Origin: Candolleomyces eurysporus
Taxonomy: Eukaryota; Basidiomycota; Agaricomycetes; Agaricales; Psathyrellaceae
Direction of reading: 5' to 3'
DNA: 64,000 nucleotides
Assembly: GCA_027579435.1 (NCBI GenBank)
Contig: JANBPK010001472.1
Span: 123,398 to 187,397 of the forward strand
The notes beneath the pieces are model-generated. The model did no database searches, was not told the DNA's origin, and saw nothing but the letters and a program-made list of their open reading frames with translations. The position numbers and the translations under genes were made by a program. This document shows positions 10,225 to 20,904 of this stretch, piece by piece. Each line of letters opens with the position of its first letter. Positions within the stretch are counted from its first letter, which is position 1.

Positions 10225-12073
10225 ATGTCACTTATCCTTCCTTTCGAGCTCAATCTACGCATCTTCACAGAACTCGATCCGCGAAGTGTCCTTTCGCTGA
10301 GTCAGGTGAGTCACAACTTATGCGATTCGTGGACGNAAAAAAGTTGTTTCTGACTATTCATTCACGTCTATTGCATTTCTGAATATAGACATGCAAGGGG
10401 TTACACGAGCTCATACTGCAGAAACATGTCTGGAAGGCTATTCTTCGGATGATATGCCGCCAAAATGCAGTGTTTGAGCCTTCGTTTCCGTTCGAATCAA
10501 TGGAGGTCCGTGATCTGCGGAAGGCATCGTTCGGGCCCACTTTTTTCAAATCTTTCGCTCGCAAGAACCATGGGACTTCTTATTCTCGATTCTCATTCGA
10601 CACTCAGCTGATGTTCGATGCGGATGAACAGCAGCTTATAAAGATGGAAGAACGGTCGTGGCGAATACTCGTGCGGTACATGTCGAGGCGAGAAGGTTGT
10701 AAGGATGACAGCGACTCGGAGGACGAAGACTACGAACAAGACGACCACTTCCTTGAATTCCACATAATTCCAGGAGGTCGCTATCTCATTGGCATAAAGT
10801 CTGGATCAATCTCAGTTTGTGATTTGGAGGTGGATGGAGCCCCAAGTTTGGGCTACATGCGCAGTGCACGAACACTCTCTGCCATGGAGGTAGAGGATGG
10901 GTGGCAGTTCACGCATTTGTCGCGGGCAAATCACACTGCCCACAACCGAAACGCTACGTTTTTAGCAGGGCTGCGCAGATTCGAAGACACCAAGCCTGTG
11001 GATTCTTTCTGGTCAGTAAATGGCGTTTTGATATGTGTACCTCGGACTAATTAATTCTGATTCTAGCTTTCGATCGTACGAAGTGGGACCGTTCCCCATC
11101 TGTAGCTCTGGAATTCATCAGCTCAGAGAGATACATGTTGAAGGATATGTTTCCCGTGTTTGGCTTCATGACAGATTTGTTATTGCCATGATACAGCACG
11201 GGAGTAGACAAGTCGTCATGATTTGGGACGGCCTTCGAGGTTGGTCCAAAGTCTGGTGTGCTCCTAGCATGTACGGAGACTATCAGCAGGTATGGATTTA
11301 GATGTCACCCCCTCAGCGTTTCTGATAGCATCAATGACCTTCGTTTCCCAGTGGACCGTCGTCTCCGGAGGCCTGGTGGTTGGCTTTACAGAATCCAGTC
11401 TCTGTGCATGGGACCTGGAAAAGGTGCCATCAGAAACGCGAAGCCATATCACTACTCACGAACTTGAAGACGCTCAAGTCATCGAGCCTTGTCTGAGTCT
11501 CGAATACGACGACGCAGATAACAGACATAGGGATGCTGGATNGGGGGCGTAAGTTTGCGTCCGTCGGGGTTTTACCAGAATCAAATCATTCCGTCTTACA
11601 ACAGGACTCGGCCGTGTCTGTCATTTTTAACTGCGTCCGAGTCAGTTTCTCAGTTAGGGACCTGGAGCACTGGATCTTCAAACTCGACATATCCAAAGAT
11701 CTTTCGACCTGTAGCCTCACGGTACTCAATACGATGATTCTTCCGAATCCGTACTGGCCGATGTATCATTGGCCTCGCTGCATACCTCAGCAGCTCTCAT
11801 TGGTGTCCTCCGATCACCTGGCGATAGTTACCCGCTCCGCGTCAAATTTCATCATTGGGTATCTGTCAATCGAGGCACCGGAGCACGTCTTTTGGTTTGA
11901 CGTTGGCAAGATGCATAGCCCTCACTGCGCTTTTGGCGGTCAACATTCCAATTTCTTTTCTTTTTGCCCATTTTCAGGACGTTTTGTGTATCTCTGTGAT
12001 GGAAGCGACCATTATGAGGGGGGGGAAGAACAACGGGACCATGGAGACTATCCATGTTGTAGACATCTTTTAG
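10225..12073 (+). CDS. F-box protein C (frame breaks at two homopolymer sites)
   Basis: Close duplicate of gene B with the same intron positions: exons about 10225-10305, 10389-11011, 11067-11289, 11352-11548 and 11579-12073. F-box MSLILPFELNLRIFTELDPRSVLSLSQ is intact, as are the acidic insert and the PGGRYLIG blades. Two breaks are seen. At 11542 an N before a G run leaves exon 4 out of phase with exon 5. At about 12018-12025 a run of eight G shifts the frame so that the family C-terminus (TIHVVDIF) is read only in the next frame, ending at the TAG at 12071-12073. Either these are homopolymer length errors or the gene has an altered C-terminus. Same presumed SCF adaptor role as B. Confidence 0.65.
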
Positions 12074-12305
12074 ATATACTGATCCGACTGCTCTATTTAA
12101 CGGTGCTGACTATGTTACACCTATCATATACCATTTTTCTTGATCACTTCATCCTTTTGTATCTTTTACAGCTGCTATTATACTGTACGCGTCCCGTTAT
12201 TCTCTATACGAAGTTCTCCAGACGTCAACAGCGCCCGTCTTTCCGTTCCGTCGATGTTGATCCGTTCCCACGGGTAATGCCAGCGAATGGCGATGCTGGA
12301 AAATA

Positions 12306-12539
12306 TTGGGCTCTCCCAAATTGGATCTTATCGATATATTCAAAGTGGCTTTTCTTCTTCCCTCCCTCCATCAGCGCTGCTTCCAGGCGTCCAAGCGCCT
12401 CTTATTCTCCAGGAGCCTTGCACAAAGTTTCCATCAGGCGGCCAAAACCCCCACCCGGCAGCCAGGGACCACCAGTTTTCACCGAGAACCCTATCTCAAA
12501 CGACGGGCATCGTCGACGACAGCGACGACCACATATAAA
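12306..12539 (+). other. ATG-less in-frame 5' extension of ArgRS with presequence-like composition
   Basis: The ArgRS frame stays open upstream of its ATG at 12540 back to a TGA at 12258-12260. The translated stretch is rich in Arg, Lys, His, Ser and Ala and nearly lacks acidic residues after its first few codons (for example QRCFQASKRLLFSRSLAQSF). That is the make-up of a mitochondrial presequence. No ATG occurs in this frame; near-cognate codons in good context (A at -3, G at +4) are TTG 12306, TTG 12321 and GTG 12345. An upstream exon is the alternative. Confidence 0.4.
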
Positions 12540-14566
12540 ATGGCGTCTGAAGGCCCTTTGACGACGTACCAGTCGTCTTTTACCCTCCCGGCGCTCCCCA
12601 GCGTCCCAGGCACGGACCCGAGCTCCTGCGTGCTTGACGGGTTCCGCATCGCTATCGCCCAGCTCTTGTCCGAGTCATTGGGACTCACCATCGAGCAGGC
12701 ATACTCAGGCGTTGACTATGGAAAGAAAGGAGAAGATTTTACCGTTGCCTTGCCCCGATTCAGGCTTCCCGGAAAGGTAGACGAGTTGGCGAAGAAGGTC
12801 ATCGACAAGGTGCGTTGCGTTGAACGCCTATCATCGCATTGGGTTTACTGATAGCTTCTCAGTTCGCGCCGAATGAATACATCGAGTCTGTCGTCGCAGA
12901 CAAGGCTTTCTTGCATTTCCGACTCAACACCACCAACATGATTCGAGCCGTGCTCACCCAGGTCTACGAGCTCACCCACGTCGTCCCCGCCACCCAGCAG
13001 GCTTCGTCGTCGTCATCACCATCACCATCAAAAGATTCTGACTCGTCCTCGAAACCCGAAGGTATTTACGGCAAGAACAAAGTGGGTGCGGGCAAACGCG
13101 TTATTGTCGAGTATTCGTCCCCCAATATCGCCAAAAACTTCCACGTCGGACACCTCCGAAGTACTATCATCGGTGCTTTCCTCGTCAACCTGTACAAGGC
13201 ATGCGGATGGGAGGTGATTTCTATGAACTATCTGGGTGACTGGGGTACCCAGGTACGTATATTCATCCCTCCTTTTATTTTCTCGTCAACCTGACGTCCA
13301 ACCGATTTGCTATGTTAGTTCGGTTTGATCGCGAGCGGGTACGAGCAGTACGGAAACCAAGAAGCCTTGGAGGCCGACGCTATCAAGCACCTCTTCGAAA
13401 TCTACGTCCAAGTGAACAAGGACGCCGAAGCCGACCCTAGCGTCAAGGAAAAAGCCGCTGCATGGTTCAAACGCATGGAAGACGGCGACGAAGAAGCGCT
13501 CGCCAACTGGCGCACCTGGCGAGAACTCTCCATCCGCAAGTACACTGAAGAGTACGACAGGCTGAACGTCGCCTTTGACGTCTACACCGGCGAGAGCGAG
13601 GTCGGCAAGGCGAGTATGGACACTGCGCTCGAGAAGTTGGAAGAGATGAACTTGATTGAAGACAGTAATGGCGCCAAGCTAATCAACTTGACGAAATACA
13701 AGCTCGAGAAAGCCGTGGTCAGGAAGAAGGACGGCACGAGTATCTATTTGACGAGGGATATTGGTGGGGCGATCGAGAGGTACGAAAAGTACAAGTTCGA
13801 CAAGCTCATCTATGTGGTTTCGTCCCAGCAAGACCTGCACCTCGCCCAATTCTTCAAGATCCTCGAGTTGATGGGGTACGAATGGGCTCAACCGAAGAAT
13901 CAGGCGCTCGTCCACGTCAATTACGGGTTAGTGCAGGGTATGTCGACGAGGAAGGGTACCGTCGTCTTCCTCAACCAGATCATCAACGAGGCGGCGAGTG
14001 TCATGCACGACCAGATGAAGTCGAACGAGGAGAAGTATAACGCTGTCGAGGACCCCGAGATGACTTCGAGGGAGATCGGGATTACGGGCGTCAAGATCCA
14101 GGATATGGCGGCGAAGAGGATCAACAACTATACCTTCAACTGGGACAGGATGCTCTCCTTCGAAGGCGATACCGGTCCTTATCTGCAATACGCACACGTC
14201 CGCTTGGCCTCACTCGACCGGAAGAACCCGCACCTCCTCCCACTCCCTGCCCCATCCGACTTGAAGCTCGACCTCCTGGTGGCGCCGCATACGAGTCAGC
14301 AAGCGAGGGATATCGCGTTCCTGTTAGGGTCGTATCCGGATGTCGTGAAGACGGCCTTGAAGACCCACGAGCCGAGTGGGGTGGTGACATTTGCGTTCAG
14401 GCTGTCGCATGCGATTAGTAGCGCGTGGGATGCGGTGGAGGTGAAGAGTCTCGGGGAGGAGGAGAGGGACAAGGCCCAGGCGAGGTTGTTCCTGTATCAG
14501 AGTGCGAGGGACGTTTTGGGGAGTGCGTTGAGGCTTTTGACGATAAGGCCGTTGGAGAGGATGTAA
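12540..14566 (+). CDS. Arginyl-tRNA synthetase
   Basis: Class I aminoacyl-tRNA synthetase that charges tRNA-Arg. Three exons: 12540-12809, 12863-13252 and 13319-14566, giving 635 residues from the ATG in context aaaATGg. Order of parts: the ArgRS-specific N-terminal additional domain (to about residue 150, with a Ser-rich loop), the catalytic core with the HIGH-type motif in [20 protein letters not shown], the KMSKS-equivalent loop VQGMSTRKG, and an anticodon-binding C-terminal domain. Length fits the eukaryotic family. The open extension upstream suggests that one gene may supply both cytosolic and mitochondrial enzyme, as single ArgRS genes do in many eukaryotes. No breaks seen. Confidence 0.95.
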
Positions 14567-15121
14567 GGAGCAGAGCTTGCCCCTATTCGATGTTTGGATG
14601 GTGTACGACGATGGTGTTAAAAATGTAGCGTGTTGAATTACTTTTGTCGATGTAATACTACTCTTTTTCTTTCTTGGTGTGTCTTTACCTTTCAGCTGTG
14701 GCCGTATATCGTCTTGTGCTTTCATACCTCACTTATGCGGTGGAATATGTCCTCGAAGACGTTTACGGCGACAGGTACCATAGGAGGGACGGGTATGGGA
14801 CCTAGAAGAGATTTCCCCAAGACCTTCGTACTGTAGGTTGATTTCAAACAGATCAGCTGTGGACATGATTGCGGGGATTGCGTGGTACTCTTGAACCGCG
14901 GAGTCATATAACCGGTTTTCTGGCTGTCTTCGTGGATTCGTTGTGATATCGCCGAACCTTCTCTATGTATTTTTCCGTCAGAACTTCAGATCAGGCAGAA
15001 TCCTATTCAATTTTCGTTCGAGTAGGCCCTCAGAGCATTCCCGCTCTAATAGAGTAGCTGTATAAAGACGATATTAATGTGCGATGTAGAAATAGCAACC
15101 TAGGCTCCGCTCACTGGTACC
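14567..15121. other. ArgRS 3' flank and duplicated 5' flank of gene D
   Basis: From about 14600 the sequence matches 17310-17870 (5' flank of gene E), for example the gtgttgaattacttt block. It is therefore the upstream part of a tandem duplication that contains the promoter of the cysteine-rich gene. No other gene seen. Confidence 0.5.
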
Positions 15122-15848
15122 ATGGGTTTCGGAGGAATTTTTCTCCTGTTGGCGTCCATATACCTTCCCGTCGCACCTGTAGACACCCTCACTGCAGGAC
15201 CGGATGGCACTCTCACCGTTCCGCCGTTTGAACGAAGACGTAAGTGCTATGAATCCTTCCATGCACCGACCTAAACAAAATCTGCCAACAGAAACGACAA
15301 CGTCATGTTGGCCTCCAGAGGTCCCACCGCATTCTTGTACTGGGATATGTAACAGTTACAACGGAGTCTACAGCTACAGCACACGTCTAGACGGCTGTCG
15401 TGTCTGCGTCTGCGCCAAGCGACCCCTCCCTGACACTTGCACCCTACCGGACCACTGCATATCTAGTACTAAATGCACGTATCCCCGGGGATCGTGCTCG
15501 ATGACTGGATGGTATACCACGAAATACGAGTCTCAGGAGCAAGACTGTCCCACCTGTGGCTGCCATCTGCCACAGTCACCGTGTACTCTCCCGGCAACCA
15601 TATGCGGGGGATCGTGTGGGACTGGAACCTTCACTTACTCCACCCCTCCATGCTCGATTTGTCCGACTTGTATATGCTTGGCGACGGTGACGTGGGGACC
15701 CAAAACGGCCACAGTTGACGTGTTGGCCACGGCTGCAGCTACGCCTACGCCCAGGGTGGCTCGACGGGAGCCGGAAGATGTGCGGGGATCTAACAAGAAT
15801 TTCGGAAACAACTTCGTGCCAAAGGAGACTGCAGCTTCTCTTGCTTAA
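15122..15848 (+). CDS. Secreted cysteine-rich protein D (antistasin-like Cys spacing)
   Basis: Two exons, 15122-15239 and 15292-15848, encode 224 residues. A hydrophobic N-terminus (MGFGGIFLLLASIYLPVAP) is a signal peptide. The mature part has 20 cysteines in three modules, each ending C-x2-C-x-C, with Y-x-YST or Y-x-TKYES between cysteines. This spacing resembles antistasin-like domains (leech-type protease inhibitors), but that is an inference from spacing only. After the last module comes a Thr/Ala/Pro-rich linker and a cysteine-free tail, EPEDVRGSNKNFGNNF onward, nearly identical in gene E. All 20 cysteines are conserved in E. Likely extracellular; function unknown. Confidence 0.8.
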
Positions 15849-17871
15849 TATCTTCCGGCGGAATGTATTGAATGATAGGTGTCCCATACGGTACTGTTGA
15901 AATGTGACATGGAATGGAAAAAAAGATGGTGGAGAGAGATGATCAGCCAACCTGGAGCTTCGATCCATCACGAGCTCCAGCAGTAGCAGAGACGGCGAAA
16001 CGACCGGATCCTGTGAACAGGTAAGTACTGGGACGAAGACAGGTGCAGGCGGCTCTGGATCGAAGTCAATTGCGTAGTTGCTGAGGCATAGATATGGGAC
16101 GCATACCCATATCCCAGAAGTCTGGACTTCTCGCGTCCTGTAGCGTCTTTGACTTTGTGGATCGGTGCCGCGAACCTGAATATCGTTACCCCGGGTACTT
16201 GAAAGCCAAACTCGCAGTCACAATGAGTCTTTAAATTCTACATGAGCCTAAGACAACGAGCAACACAAAACACGAAAGAAAGATATGAGCTAGGGGATGT
16301 GGTAAGGGCAGAGCAAACAAAAAAGACTCACGAATCCATGTGGGAGAGGACAAGGACAGATAAACAGAAGGGACCATGTGGAATTAACTACAAGATTATA
16401 ACTGGGCAGGAAAGCGACGTCCAGGGGTGGAGCAGACCAACTTGATGCCGTTGAACTGCAACCTACAGATGAAGTACCCTATTTTCTTAATCCTACAGGA
16501 AATCGACTACGTACCTCCGATTCGATGCATTGTCTTCCAAACGGCGTTTACAACACCCCACGCCACAAGAGTAAGGAACCCTGCCAGTGGAAGGACAGAG
16601 TGCCGAGACATGAACCACCAGATTCAGATGTCCTGAAGGCGGAAATGAAGTGACCTTCCGATTCCCTTGTTCTACACCAGCCACGGGCTAGTGAATAATC
16701 CGGCTGAGGTCCCGAAAGTGGCGTCTCATATAGCGTTGGATCATTGAGAGGTGGCCGGAAGATATTGGATGGGGGTCTTTTGAGGGGTGCCACTGAACCT
16801 GGAAAAACCGGAGTGTCGGAGAGGAATGCGGGGGCAGTCCTTGAAGCGTCCTCCGCGTCAATCGTGAGTTGGAACCTCTGCAGATGAGAATGCTGCTCCC
16901 AGCGGGGGCTAATGACTATGCCAAAGAATATGGATAATGGGGGATGCTCTTGGCAAGTACTATTAGGAGGGAGTAAAGACGCAGTCAATTGTGGCGGCTG
17001 CAGGGAGGCCGTATGCAAGTCGAAAAGAAGGGTCGGTCTCCATTGGCTCACTTTGCGACGCCGTATACTCTTGTGTCACACGCTGAAGCCCAGGAATATG
17101 CCACCCGACGATCCCTTGCTTTGTGAAGCCGACAAACAGGTTATTGACGATGAAAGACTGTCGCATGATGAGTGAATGGAAAATGGAGTGACAAACAGAA
17201 AATGTAAATTACCTTGATTACTTTGGATCCAGAAATCCAAGAGGCATATTTTTGACCACAGAAGTCCCATATCAATATGTTCTTGGGCCTGGTGCCTTAG
17301 TTGTTTGGATTGCGTGCACGACGACGATGTTAAAATATATCGTGTTGAATTACTTTTATCGATGCAATATTACTTCTTTTATTTCATAATGTTACCCTAA
17401 TTTTCAGCTGTGATCGTATATCGTCGTCTTGGAGTGTCGTACCTCACTTCCAGGGCGGAATATGCAATATGTTTAAGGACGTACATGCCAACAGGTGTTA
17501 CAGGACTCGAAAGAGACTCGACACCTTCGCAATGTACATTGATTTGAGACACATCAATTGCGGGTATGATTGCGGGGTATTCTCGAGGTGTGGGTTAGCT
17601 GTGGAGTCATATGCCTGCGTGAATGGGGTTTCTATTCGATGTCTTCGTGGATTCGTTGTGATCTCGCTGACTTCGACAATTTCACTTCTGACACAGGACA
17701 ATCCCTTTCTATGCATTTCTCCGCCAGAACTCCATCTCAAGAACCTTATTCAATCTTGTTCGAGGACTACGGGCAGACCTCAGGGCATTCTCACCCTAGA
17801 GTACTTCTATAAAGGCGTAATTAGAGTACGATGATGTGAAAATAGCGACCTAAGTGTTGCTAACCGGCACT
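15849..17871. other. Spacer between D and E, with a unit-specific segment of about 965 bp
   Basis: 15890-16245 matches the 3' flank of gene E (18610-18990). About 16246-17210 has no counterpart after E. 17211-17290 again matches sequence after E (about 18990-19060). 17310-17871 is the duplicated 5' flank of E. On the minus strand a 167-codon GTG-started frame (16548-17051) and a short piece at 17207-17270 look weakly coding but show no known domain, so a decayed gene is possible. Confidence 0.4.
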
Positions 17872-18562
17872 ATGGGTTTCGAAATAGTTTTACGTCTGTT
17901 GGCGTCTTTTTACCTTGCCTTCGCACTGGTAGACGCCCTCGCTCCAGGACCGGATGAAATTCTCACTACTCCGCCGCTTGAACGTAAGTGTCATTAATCC
18001 CCTCGTACATGGGCCTAAGAGAAAACTGCCAATAGAAACGACTACAGCGTCATGCCCACCTCATTGGACTCTGCCTTACCCTTGCACTGGGATTTGCAAC
18101 GGTTATGACGGAGCCTACAGCTACAGCACAGTCGCAAATGGGTGTCTCTTCTGCTCCTGCGGCAAGCGACCCCTCTCCGACACCTGTACCTTACCGGAAC
18201 CCTGCATATCTAGCGCGAGCTGCACATACCTCAGTGGATCGTGCACGATGACCGGACGACATAGCACAAGATACGAGTCTCAGGAGCAGGAGTGTCCCAC
18301 CTGCGGTTGCGAACATCTAGTGTGTCCTATTCAGCTAGCAACCGTATGTGGAGGACCATGCAGCACCGGAACCTTCGCTTACTCGACCGCTCCATGCGCA
18401 CCTTGTCCGACTTGTATATGCTCGGCGACGGTGACGTCGGTAGCCAAAACGGCTACGCCTACGCTCAGGGGGGCTCGACAGGAGCCGGAAGATGTGCGGG
18501 GATCCAACAAGAATTTCGGAAACAACTTCATGCCAAAGGAGACTGCAGCTTCTCTTGTTTGA
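17872..18562 (+). CDS. Secreted cysteine-rich protein E (tandem duplicate of D)
   Basis: Two exons, 17872-17983 and 18036-18562, encode 212 residues with the intron at the same site and phase as in D. The signal peptide (MGFEIVLRLLASFYLAFALVDA) is followed by 20 cysteines in the same order and spacing as D, three modules ending C-x2-C-x-C. The linker is shorter than in D, and the cysteine-free tail (EPEDVRGSNKNFGNNF, then PKETAASL) is almost unchanged. No frame break. Probably secreted, possibly antistasin-like; no catalytic residues are evident. Confidence 0.8.
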
Positions 18563-19727
18563 TATCTTCCCGCGGAATGTATATAATGATAGTCCTCCCA
18601 TAGTACAGTAATTTTGAATCTTGAATGTGACGTGGAATAGAATAAAGATGGCCGAGTGAGATAATCACGACTCGGCACCTGGAGCTTCAATCCGTCCCGA
18701 GCTTTAACTGCAGCATAGACGGCAAAAAGACCAGATCCCGTGAATAGAGAAGTATCGGGAGGAAGACGTGTACAGGCGGTTCTAGATCGGGGCCAATTAC
18801 ATAGTTGCTGATCATGAGGCATAGAGATGGGACGCATACCCCTATCCCAGAAGCCTGGAATGACGGAGGAGATGCAGGACTTCTCACATCCTTTAGCTTT
18901 TCGACTTTTTTGGATCTGATGCCGAGAGCCTGGATATTATCATCCTACCAGACTCGCAGCCGCCATGAATCTTCGAATTTTACACCTCCATTACTTCGAA
19001 TCGAAAACTCCAAAGGGTGTATTTTGGACCACAGAAGTCCTATATCCGTCTGTTTCTACTGTGAAGTACCACGTACCGATCCATCCAAGGATCAACGCCT
19101 AGCCTACCGAGACGACAACGGATACTTTAATTGTGCTATCCCTCGTATCGCGGTACTCTCGGGCAACGGGCCCACTTCGTATCGACGGCTACGCATGATA
19201 TGCATATCTCAGCCTTTGTTGGTTGACAGTCAGAAATACTTATCTCACAGATACATATCCACTGACTCCTGGGTGAGCGGAAGCACAACCGCGGAGAACC
19301 TTAAGCATCTCTGATGGCCCATAGGTTCACTCAGACATATAAAATTGGATTGAGGCTCTATCAAAAGTATTTAGATCATTTCAGATGTCCTATTTGATTA
19401 CCTCCCTGGCCCATTGAGATCCCAAAGGTGAGGAGTATGCAACGCAGCTGATCAGATAACTCCGTGGCAATCCGTCAGTGAAGTTCTGTGGCTAGATCCA
19501 AAAGGTTTCCCACTTCCATAGACGTAGTATGGATAGATTGTGATCAGCGTAGTGAAGGGATGAAGACAAAGACGGACGAATTTAGATTCCGTCCTGTGGA
19601 CCTCTGTCTTCAAAGAGCTGGAGGAACTATGGCACTCGAAGAGCTGCTTCAAGTGAAATGCTTAATTTTACAACAGCTTTATGGCTGATTTATGCACTCT
19701 GTACCGGTAGTGTCAACCAATATTGTC
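18563..19727. other. Downstream flank of E
   Basis: First part is the duplicated 3' flank shared with D. Beyond about 19070 nothing recognisable is seen on either strand. Confidence 0.4.
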
Positions 19728-19945
19728 ATTCAATGACCGCTTGAACATCATTCAAAGGTCATTCGACTGATCTCGTCGCTCGAACAAAGCAGAGGTGCAT
19801 TTCTCAGATCATTTAAATGACCATTCAAGCGATATTTAGAGGTCATTTAAAGGTCACGATGCGAATCACTCATTTTTATGCATACAAGGGCATTTAAAGG
19901 GCATTTAAACGGCGTTCAGGGGTGCCGGCCTCGACCATTTAAAGA
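19728..19945. repeat. Degenerate array of CATTTAAA/CATTCAA motifs
   Basis: At least nine copies of a short motif near [GT]CATT[TC]AA[AT][GT]G occur in about 220 bp, some as palindromes (TCATTTAAATGA near 19808; GTCATTCAATGAC near 19727). Spacing is irregular. Nature unknown. Confidence 0.45.
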
Positions 19946-20110
19946 TTTTCCGTGAGGTATTTGATTTGAGAGGGTTTGAAGCCCATGCAAGTTGACGTGG
20001 GAACCTGATCTGTCAATTGGCCCATGCCGAGCACGGCTCATGATGATCGTCACCGATGAGTACTGCAATCGAGCGTTAGCTTGCACCACGACGACGACAA
20101 CAGATCCAAC

Positions 20111-20655
20111 ATGTTTCGAGCAATTGTGAGTCTGGAGTCTATAACTGGCCCAGGCTATTTACTCACTTCAAGGCTGTTTATCGTATCTTGCTGTCGAAGG
20201 CACTACCCTACGACGCTGCCGGGACGCCTCCTCAGTCGCCCGGTTGGCATTCCACCTGACAGCGGTCTTTACAAACGAACTCAGGAGAGCAGCCGTCTTA
20301 ATGGCACTCCGTACCAGCGACACTATGGATATCCGCTTTCCTTGCTTGTACCAGGTGCGTCAAAGCCTCGTGTGCCAAAAAATGCCGGCGACTGACATCA
20401 ATGAAAGGACCTGTTATAATAACCGTTGGAATCTCTTTCACCTTTGGCTTTCTCCTCATTTCCAGCCCTGGGGTTGAGTCCTCTGCTGATACGGAGGGAA
20501 ACCCTTTATTGTTTTGCTGCTGACCTGTCTGGACGGTATGCTCTCTTTCGCAATTTCGTATCTTTGAAAGGAGCTTTAATTCTGTTATTTAGGCCTCCAG
20601 AGTATTCAGCATTCATTTTCTATCAATATCTGGCCACGTTTGAGTGGCTCAAGTG
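20111..20655 (+). CDS. Possible small membrane protein gene (weak)
   Basis: No single long frame. Plausible pieces joined by GT..AG signals give ARLAFHLTAVFTNELRRAA, a hydrophobic segment PVIITVGISFTFGFLLIS (20407-20460) and a last exon PPEYSAFIFYQYLATFEWLK* (20595-20655). The joints between them are uncertain and one requires a frame change. It may be a decayed gene. No family recognised. Confidence 0.18.
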
Positions 20656-20904
20656 ACGCCGTTTTTTGGATAGTAGCACTAGGTATCTGGAAAGCTCGCC
20701 ACGATGTAAGTTTCCTTTGTGTACTCACCCCTCGAAAGCGACTCATGAACGCCCTTTGTCCAGACGCGTCCTCAAATACCTATAGCCTGGGTCCTTTGAT
20801 CCCCTGTCCCCTCCCCTGCCAATACGCCCGCTTGCAGTATATTCTAGCGACCTTCTGACCAGCCCATCTTCATCCTACCGCGTCTATCTGGAAGTCGCCA
20901 CACG

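Larger units (their letters stand above)
5462..12300 (+). repeat. Tandem segmental duplication (5462-9187 and 9188-12300)
   Basis: Two direct copies of a unit made of gene A 3' end, relic F-box, promoter and F-box gene (B or C). The copies share coding, intron and flanking sequence, and differ by a deletion of roughly 0.6 kb before C. Consistent with unequal crossing-over. Confidence 0.7.
14590..18990 (+). repeat. Tandem duplication carrying genes D and E
   Basis: Unit 1 is about 14600-16245 and unit 2 about 17310-18990: 5' flank, gene and 3' flank are all homologous and in direct orientation, about 2.7 kb apart start to start. Confidence 0.7.

Noticed and set aside
16548..17051. 167-codon minus-strand frame between genes D and E
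   Set aside because: Starts with GTG, no domain recognised, no consistent splicing with neighbouring pieces; kept only as a possible relic.
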